Below, piece by piece: positions 23,113 through 27,513 of a stretch of 27,513 bases of DNA (the stretch's first letter is position 1; each line of letters begins with the position of its first letter). The stretch is from VYFG01 sp022827325. Its GTDB lineage: Bacteria; Pseudomonadota; Gammaproteobacteria; Arenicellales; Poriferihabitantaceae. The stretch spans positions 1 through 27,513 of the forward strand of contig JAJDTE010000213.1 in the NCBI GenBank assembly GCA_022827325.1. Reading direction: 5' to 3'. The notes beneath the pieces were generated by a model. The model was not told the origin of the DNA. It searched no databases and was given only the letters and a program-made list of their open reading frames with translations. A program made the position numbers and the translations under genes.

Positions 23113-24024
23113 ATGAAATACGACGACATCCTCCAGATCATCGGCAACACACCCTCGGTCCGGTTGCGGCACATCGGGGCCGGCAGCGGCGCGGAACTCT
23201 GGGTCAAGCTCGAGCGTTCCAACCCCGGCGGATCCGTGAAGGACCGCCCCGCGCTCAGGATGATCGAGGACGCGGAACGGGACGGACGGCTGCGGCCGGG
23301 GGACACCATCATCGAGCCGACATCGGGCAACACCGGCATTGGCCTCGCCATGGTGGCCGCGGTGAAGGGCTATCGTTCGGTGTTCGTCATGTCGGAGGAC
23401 ATGAGCGCCGAAAGGGTCCAGATACTGAAAGCCTTCGGCGGGGAAGTGATCCTGACGCCGGCGGACAAGGGCACCGTCGGCGCCATCGAGGAGGCGCGGC
23501 GCCTGGAGGAGGAGCACGGCTATTTTTTCGTCGGCCAGCATTTCAACCCCTCGAACCCGGAATCGCACGAGGCTACGGCGGATGAGATCTGGGCGGATTT
23601 CGGCGAATCCCTGGACGTGGTGGTGTGCACCACGGGAACCGGGGGCACGGTGAGCGGCCTTGGCAGGTATCTCCGGGCGTACAACGGGGAGATCGAGATC
23701 GTCGCCACGGAACCTGCCGACTCCCCCATCCTGAGCCGGGGAATCGCCTGCAAGCACAAGATCATGGGCACCGCCCCGGGATTCCTGCCGGACACCCTGG
23801 ATACGTCCTCCTATGACCGGATCCTGCAGGTCACCTGGGAATCGGCCTACGAGTGCGCCAGGTCACTGGCGACCCGGGAGGGCATATTGAGCGGCATCTC
23901 CTGCGGCGCCGCCGTGGCGGGCATGATCCAGCTGGCGGCTGAGGAGGCCTACCGCGGCAAGACCATACTCGGCATCCTGCCGGACTCCGGAGAGCGCTAT
24001 CTCAGTACGGACCTTTGGGGCTGA
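23113..24024 (+). CDS. cysK: Cysteine synthase (O-acetylserine sulfhydrylase)
   Basis: A 303-residue PLP enzyme of the CysK/CysM family that makes cysteine from O-acetylserine and sulfide. The PLP lysine is K43 in NPGGSVKDRPA, the substrate loop TSGNTGI follows near 75-81, the phosphate-binding loop is TTGTGGTVSG, and ILSGISCGAAVAG and LPDSGERYLST close the fold. GTAPGFLPDTLD resembles the CysK-type GIGAGFIP segment. I start at ATG 23113, which fits the family; 19 further codons upstream are open but overlap the end of the preceding gene. It follows the proline-racemase-like gene by 31 nt and is the last gene of the plus-strand cluster. Whether it is the main cysteine synthase or one specialised for this cluster is not clear. 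Confidence 0.92.
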   Translation: MKYDDILQIIGNTPSVRLRHIGAGSGAELWVKLERSNPGGSVKDRPALRMIEDAERDGRLRPGDTIIEPTSGNTGIGLAMVAAVKGYRSVFVMSEDMSAERVQILKAFGGEVILTPADKGTVGAIEEARRLEEEHGYFFVGQHFNPSNPESHEATADEIWADFGESLDVVVCTTGTGGTVSGLGRYLRAYNGEIEIVATEPADSPILSRGIACKHKIMGTAPGFLPDTLDTSSYDRILQVTWESAYECARSLATREGILSGISCGAAVAGMIQLAAEEAYRGKTILGILPDSGERYLSTDLWG

Positions 24025-24030
24025 TCCCGC

Positions 24031-24047
24031 GGGACGGTCAGCGTCCC
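24031..24047. terminator. Hairpin between cysK and ispB ends
   Basis: GGGACG-GTCAG-CGTCCC is a perfect 6-bp stem with a 5-nt loop, flanked by CCCG/CGGG that can lengthen it. It sits between the convergent cysK and ispB and covers the ispB stop. There is no T tract on either side, so termination is only possible, not shown. Confidence 0.35.
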
Positions 24048-25069
24048 CGGGACACCGAAAACCGGGCCAGGTCCTCCAGGGCGCTGCGGTAGCCCGACCC
24101 GGGAAGGTCGATGAGGGCCCCGACGGCGAGCCGGGAATGCTCCTGCGCCTTGGCCAGGGTGTAATCGATCGCGCCGGTATCCCGCACCACTTCCACGATC
24201 TCCTCCATGCGGTGACGGCTGCCGCTGCGGATGGCCTCGCGCACCAGTTCCGCCTGGGCGCCGTCGCCGGTCCGCATGGCGTGGATCAGCGGCAGGGTCG
24301 GTTTGCCCTCCGCCAGGTCGTCACCGGCATCCTTGCCCATCTCCGTGCTGCTGGTCACGTAGTCCATGACGTCGTCCACCAACTGGAACGCCGTTCCCAG
24401 GTGCAATCCGTACTTGGCCAGCGCATCGCAGGTTGCCGGATCCTGCTCGCCGATCAGCCCGCCGAGTCTCGCCGCGGCCTCGAACAGGCACGCGGACTTG
24501 CGCCGGATCGTGTCGAAATACGTTTCCTCCGTGGTATCCGGCTCGTGGGCATTGAGCAACTGCATCACCTCCCCCTCGGCGATGGCGTTGGTGGTCTTGG
24601 CGAGTATCCGCATCACTTCCATGCGATCGGTCTCCACCATCATCTCGAACGCGCGGGAGTAGAGGAAATCGCCCACCAGCACGCTGGCCCCGTTGCCCCA
24701 GACCTCGTTGGCGGTGGGCTGGCCCCGGCGCATCGCCGATTCGTCCACCACGTCGTCGTGCAGCAGGGTGGCGGTATGGATGAATTCGATGACCGACGCC
24801 AGGGTGATGTGATGATCGCCCCGGTAACCGCTCGTGCCGGCGGACAGGAGCAGTATGAGGGGCCGCAGCCGTTTGCCGCCGCTGCGTATGATGTAGGTGC
24901 CGAGCGTGCGTATCAGGACAATATCGGAGTCGAGCCGGAGCCGGATGAGCTCGTTGACCCTGTCCATGTCCTCGCCCACCAGCGCCAGCGCCGAGGAGAG
25001 CAGGGATTCCGGATTGATTCCGTTGTCTCCGCCCGGTTCGGGGTCGGCTTGGGCGCCTGGGTGGATCAT
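24038..25069 (-). CDS. ispB: Polyprenyl diphosphate synthase (octaprenyl type)
   Basis: IspB elongates farnesyl diphosphate with isopentenyl units to make the side chain of ubiquinone. It has 343 residues with SGGKRLRP (63-70), the first aspartate-rich motif DDVVD (105-109, in LLHDDVVDESAMRRG), GEVMQLL (166-172), and the second motif DDVMD (232-236, followed later by GDDLAEGKPTLPLI). I chose ATG 25069; a GTG at 25123 would add 18 residues of low-complexity sequence. A -10-like TACAAT lies between these two starts on the minus strand, which also favours 25069. The side-chain length (C40 versus another) cannot be read from sequence. It is divergent from rplU, a conserved gammaproteobacterial layout. 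Confidence 0.95.
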   Translation of the reverse strand: MIHPGAQADPEPGGDNGINPESLLSSALALVGEDMDRVNELIRLRLDSDIVLIRTLGTYIIRSGGKRLRPLILLLSAGTSGYRGDHHITLASVIEFIHTATLLHDDVVDESAMRRGQPTANEVWGNGASVLVGDFLYSRAFEMMVETDRMEVMRILAKTTNAIAEGEVMQLLNAHEPDTTEETYFDTIRRKSACLFEAAARLGGLIGEQDPATCDALAKYGLHLGTAFQLVDDVMDYVTSSTEMGKDAGDDLAEGKPTLPLIHAMRTGDGAQAELVREAIRSGSRHRMEEIVEVVRDTGAIDYTLAKAQEHSRLAVGALIDLPGSGYRSALEDLARFSVSRGR

Positions 25070-25398
25070 TGAATCAGAAGGGTCAGGGGGTGGTTGCCGG
25101 TATTGTATCGAAATCGCGCCCACGGTGAGCGTCAGGCCGGCGGATCATGGCAGATGCCGGCGCCCGCCGGAAGGCCGCCCCGGGCCGGAAATCGCCGTTG
25201 ACGCGGGTATGGCCGATGGATACAATCCGTCGTCCCCGATTTTCCGCACCCCGCCGGGATCACCGGTTGCCGGGTCGCGCATCGTGGACTTCAGATTTCA
25301 AGGGGGAGCCGGGCCGTTCCGCATCCGCGGGTCCGGGTCCGGCGGGGCATCTGAACCACCTTTTGAACAGATTTTGATTCCGGCACGGATTACGAACG
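25070..25398. other. Divergent ispB-rplU region with long rplU leader
   Basis: This 329-bp gap carries the rplU promoter (25198-25226) and, from about 25233, an rplU leader of roughly 165 nt. The leader is GC-rich with many possible short stems (such as CCGGGTCC/GGGTCCGG-type repeats around 25345-25365) but shows no recognisable riboswitch or known ribosomal-protein leader. No gene is visible in it. An ispB promoter may overlap the left part. Confidence 0.5.
25198..25226 (+). promoter_or_regulatory. Strong sigma-70-type promoter for rplU-rpmA
   Basis: TTGACG (25198-25203) and TACAAT (25221-25226) are separated by exactly 17 bp, with one mismatch each to consensus. This is the best promoter match in the window, as expected for a ribosomal-protein operon. 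Transcription should start near 25233. Confidence 0.75.
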
Positions 25399-25842
25399 AT
25401 GTACGCAGTAGTGAAAACCGGTGGCAAGCAATACCGGGTCGCGGTCGGCGATCGCCTCAGGGTTGACAGGCTGGATTCGAAGGCCGGCGCTTCCGTCGCC
25501 CTTGGCGAGGTGCTGATGGTGGCCGACGGCGATCAGGTCAGTGTCGGCACTCCGGCCCTGGACACCAGCGTCACTGCCACCGTGGTCTCCCACGGCAAGG
25601 CCGACAAGATCAAGGTGTTCAAGATGCGGCGCCGCAAGAACTACCGCCGCACCCAGGGTCACCGCCAGGATTTCACCGAGGTGGAAATCACCTCGATCGG
25701 CGACGCCGGGAAGCCGAAGAAGTCCCGTTCCGGAAAAAAGGCCAAGGCACCTGAAGCGGATTCCGTGGCTCCCGCACCGGAACCGGATACGGCCGTTTCG
25801 GATGAAAGTAACTCCGGGAAGGACGAAACACCGGACTCATGA
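25399..25842 (+). CDS. rplU: 50S ribosomal protein L21 with C-terminal extension
   Basis: L21 binds 23S rRNA in the large subunit. Residues 1-101 are a standard L21 (MYAVVKTGGKQYRVAVGD at the start; FKMRRRKNYRRTQGHRQDFT at 74-93 is the family signature). E. coli L21 has 103 residues, but this protein has 147. The extra residues 102-147 begin basic (GKPKKSRSGKKAKAP) and turn acidic (PEPD, SDESNSGKDETPDS), with no hydrophobic core, so the tail is probably disordered. The tail is in frame, and the codon use is not obviously odd. The ATG at 25399 has no good ribosome site. rpmA follows after 99 nt. Confidence 0.96.
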   Translation: MYAVVKTGGKQYRVAVGDRLRVDRLDSKAGASVALGEVLMVADGDQVSVGTPALDTSVTATVVSHGKADKIKVFKMRRRKNYRRTQGHRQDFTEVEITSIGDAGKPKKSRSGKKAKAPEADSVAPAPEPDTAVSDESNSGKDETPDS

Positions 25843-25941
25843 CCGGGATTTAACCGCGCGAGCCTGATATCATTGCCCCCTGGGCAGCAACGCTGATTCC
25901 TCCGGGCCCGCATCGATTCAACGCAGACTGGGACTAGAACC

Positions 25942-26199
25942 ATGGCACACAAGAAAGCAGGCGGCAGTTCACGCAATGGCCGCGATTCCATTTCAAAGCG
26001 CCTCGGCGTCAAGCGTTTCGGTGGAGAGGTCGTCCGGGCCGGCAACATCATTGTGCGCCAGCGGGGCAGCACATTCCATCCCGGCCGGAATGTCGGCATG
26101 GGCAAGGACTACACACTGTTCGCCACTGCGCCCGGAAGGGTACGGTTCGAAGTCAAGGGTCCACGCAACCGCAAGACCATCAGCATCGTTGCCGAATAA
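25942..26199 (+). CDS. rpmA: 50S ribosomal protein L27
   Basis: L27 is an 85-residue large-subunit protein whose N-terminal tail reaches towards the peptidyl-transferase centre. The sequence is a standard gammaproteobacterial L27: MAHKKAGGSSRNGRDS, then KRLGVKRFGGEVVRAG, IIVRQRGSTFHPG and VGMGKDYTLFA. It begins directly with MAHKK and has no cleaved N-terminal extension as found in Firmicutes. The ATG at 25942 has no strong Shine-Dalgarno sequence; the 99-nt gap after rplU contains nothing else that is clear. An intrinsic terminator follows the stop by 24 nt. Confidence 0.98.
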   Translation: MAHKKAGGSSRNGRDSISKRLGVKRFGGEVVRAGNIIVRQRGSTFHPGRNVGMGKDYTLFATAPGRVRFEVKGPRNRKTISIVAE

Positions 26200-26223
26200 C
26201 GGCCGGTTTCCAATTTTCCGATG

Positions 26224-26256
26224 AAACCCCGCTTTGGCGACAAGGCGGGGTTTTTT
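26224..26256 (+). terminator. Intrinsic terminator between rpmA and obgE
   Basis: AAACCCCGC (26224-26232) pairs with GCGGGGTTT (26245-26253) around a 12-nt loop, and the right arm runs into six Ts (26251-26256). This is a typical Rho-independent terminator. It lies only 5 nt before the obgE start codon, and AAGGCGG (26242-26248), the only ribosome-site-like sequence for obgE, is mostly in its right arm. Confidence 0.85.
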
Positions 26257-26261
26257 ACAGC

Positions 26262-27326
26262 ATGAATTTCGTTGACGAAGCCACCATCCGGGTCGTCGCC
26301 GGCAAGGGCGGCAACGGTGCGCTGAGCTTTCTCCGCGAAAAAAACCGGCCCCGGGGAGGCCCCGACGGCGGTGACGGGGGCAACGGCGGCAGCATCTACC
26401 TCAAGGCCGACAGCGGACTCAACACGCTGGCGGACTTCCGGTACACCAGGCAGTTCCGTGCCCGCAGCGGAGAGTCCGGCGCCGGCCGGGAAAGGGCGGG
26501 CAGGTTTGGCGACGACCTGTACATTCGGGTACCGTTGGGCACCATGGTGTTCGATCACGAAAACGGTGAACTCATCGGCGATGTCGTCGATTGCGACGAA
26601 CCGTTGCTGGTGGCCCGGGGCGGCGCCCGGGGCCTTGGGAATGCCCGCTTCAAGTCCAGCACCAACCAGGCGCCGCGCAGGACCACGCCGGGCAGGCCCG
26701 GCGACGAGCGCATGCTCAGGCTGGAACTCAAGGTGCTGGCGGACGTGGGACTGCTGGGCAAGCCCAACGCCGGCAAGTCGACCCTGCTCAGCGTGATCTC
26801 CAGCGCACGGCCGAAGGTAGCGGACTATCCTTTCACCACCCTGCATCCCCAGCTCGGCGTGGTGGATGTGGGCGAGTCTGCGGGGTTCGTGGTGGCGGAT
26901 ATCCCCGGGCTGATCGCCGGCGCCGCCCGGGGGGCCGGCCTCGGGATCGATTTTCTCAAGCACCTGTCCCGCACCCGGATCCTTCTGCATCTCGTCGATG
27001 TGGCGCCCCTGGATGAGTCCGATCCCGTGGCGTCGGTCAGGGAAATCGAGGCGGAGCTGGCCGAATTCGACCACGAGCTGGCTTCGCGGGAACGATGGCT
27101 GGTGCTCAACAAATGCGACCTGCTCGACCCGGAATCCGTGGCGGCCAAACGGGATGAACTGGTCGGCAGGCTCCAATGGAGCGGCCGTGTCCATGCCATA
27201 TCGGCGGCAACGGCAGGGGGCTGCCGGTCCCTGGTCGGTGCACTGATGCAGCGGCTCGATGAGCTTGCGGCGGACTCCGGCAACCCTTGCCGGGATCCGG
27301 ATCAAACGGAGGCGTCCCATGGGTGA
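26262..27326 (+). CDS. obgE: GTPase ObgE/CgtA, 50S assembly and stress response
   Basis: ObgE is a 354-residue ribosome-associated GTPase. The glycine-rich Obg domain covers residues 1-158 (VVAGKGGNGALSF, GGPDGGDGGNGGS, GGARGLGN). The GTPase domain follows: G1 GKPNAGKS (166-173), switch I with DYPFTTLHPQLG (188-199), G3 DIPGLIAGA (213-221), and G4 NKCD at about 286-289. The C-terminal tail is short, as in many gammaproteobacteria outside the enterics, which have a longer acidic tail. The ATG at 26262 is 5 nt after a terminator. The stop overlaps the start of proB by 8 nt, so proB is probably expressed from the same transcript. Confidence 0.97.
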   Translation: MNFVDEATIRVVAGKGGNGALSFLREKNRPRGGPDGGDGGNGGSIYLKADSGLNTLADFRYTRQFRARSGESGAGRERAGRFGDDLYIRVPLGTMVFDHENGELIGDVVDCDEPLLVARGGARGLGNARFKSSTNQAPRRTTPGRPGDERMLRLELKVLADVGLLGKPNAGKSTLLSVISSARPKVADYPFTTLHPQLGVVDVGESAGFVVADIPGLIAGAARGAGLGIDFLKHLSRTRILLHLVDVAPLDESDPVASVREIEAELAEFDHELASRERWLVLNKCDLLDPESVAAKRDELVGRLQWSGRVHAISAATAGGCRSLVGALMQRLDELAADSGNPCRDPDQTEASHG

Positions 27327-27513
27327 GCGGCGGCGGCTGACGCGGAACGGCCGCTGGGTAGTCAAGATCGGGACGTCCCTGCTGACCGACATGGACAACG
27401 GGCTGGACCAGTCCGCCATTGACGAATGGGTGCGGCAAATCGCCGCCCTGAAGCAGGAGGGCATGCATATCGTGCTGGTGTCATCCGGCTCCATCGGGGT
27501 GGGCGTGCAGCGG
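27319..27513 (+). CDS. proB: Glutamate 5-kinase, N-terminal part (runs off the window)
   Basis: The first 65 codons of ProB, which phosphorylates glutamate in the first step of proline synthesis. The amino-acid-kinase start WVVKIGTSLLTD (about residues 13-24) and the second block IVLVSSGSIGVGVQ (about 51-64) are intact. The ATG at 27319 overlaps the end of obgE by 8 nt, and GGAGG lies about 8 nt upstream (in CGGAGGCG). obgE followed by proB is a conserved order in many bacteria. The remaining three quarters of the gene lie beyond position 27513. Confidence 0.93.
   Translation, partial: MGERRRLTRNGRWVVKIGTSLLTDMDNGLDQSAIDEWVRQIAALKQEGMHIVLVSSGSIGVGVQR

Noticed and set aside
26109..27494. A 461-codon minus-strand frame opposite obgE
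   Set aside because: Shadow of a highly conserved gene; it also crosses the rpmA end and the terminator.
1..27513. CRISPR arrays, rRNA genes, complete insertion sequences or prophage genes
   Set aside because: No regularly spaced repeats, rRNA segments, transposase, integrase or phage structural genes were seen on either strand.

Overview
The window reads as chromosomal DNA of a GC-rich gammaproteobacterium, probably an uncultured or marine-type lineage (inference). The reasons are the order ispB (divergent), rplU, rpmA, obgE, proB at the right end, the overlapping coaBC-dut pair in the middle, L27 beginning directly with MAHKKAGG (no N-terminal extension), and an elongator tRNA-Met whose body is almost that of Escherichia coli. 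No plasmid, phage or complete insertion sequence is visible.

Left part (1-7113). A minus-strand tRNA-Met(CAT) with its own promoter is followed by about 400 bp without a gene and a small one-helix membrane protein. Then comes a complete minus-strand operon for heterotetrameric sarcosine oxidase, soxB-soxD-soxA-soxG, with an extended -10 promoter before soxB. It oxidises sarcosine to glycine with transfer of the methyl carbon to folate and release of H2O2. arfB (rescue peptidyl-tRNA hydrolase) diverges from it, and cobO (corrinoid adenosyltransferase) converges on arfB.

Toxin-antitoxin island (about 7260-9379). This AT-richer stretch holds three stacked modules in different states: a ParD-type antitoxin broken by one missing G followed by a ParE start that runs out after about 16 codons; an intact DUF433 antitoxin-like gene followed by a decayed DUF5615-like toxin; and an intact mazEF pair with an operator-like palindrome in its promoter. 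About 500 bp without a recognisable gene follow.

Middle (9380-15142). coaBC and dut overlap by ATGA. metY (O-acetylhomoserine sulfhydrylase) lies after a CoA-binding YccU-type protein on the minus strand. An AMP-forming acyl-CoA synthetase is coupled to an OsmC-family protein on the plus strand.

Transporter and divergent enzyme cluster (15163-24024). Five minus-strand genes encode an importer of the nitrate/sulfonate/taurine class with TWO permeases, TWO ATPases and one periplasmic binding protein, most of them overlapping by ATGA. The ATPases are complementary and degenerate: one lacks the H-switch histidine (Ser203) and the other has LSSGM instead of LSGGM. In the usual head-to-tail dimer both defects fall in the same ATP site, so the transporter is predicted to have one canonical and one degenerate site, the pattern known from CFTR. 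Divergent from it, across 299 bp holding a promoter and an inverted TTGTCCGG repeat, lie a methylenetetrahydrofolate-reductase-like gene without the FAD-binding RGD motif, an MOFRL-type glycerate kinase, a proline-racemase-family protein with both catalytic cysteines replaced (Ser90, Thr256), and a cysteine synthase. This divergent arrangement is the best candidate here for an undescribed pathway; its substrate cannot be read from the sequence.

Right end (24038-27513). ispB (polyprenyl diphosphate synthase) on the minus strand; then rplU from a strong sigma-70-type promoter with a leader of about 165 nt, rpmA, an intrinsic terminator, obgE, and the start of proB, which runs off the window. 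L21 carries an unusual 45-residue charged tail.
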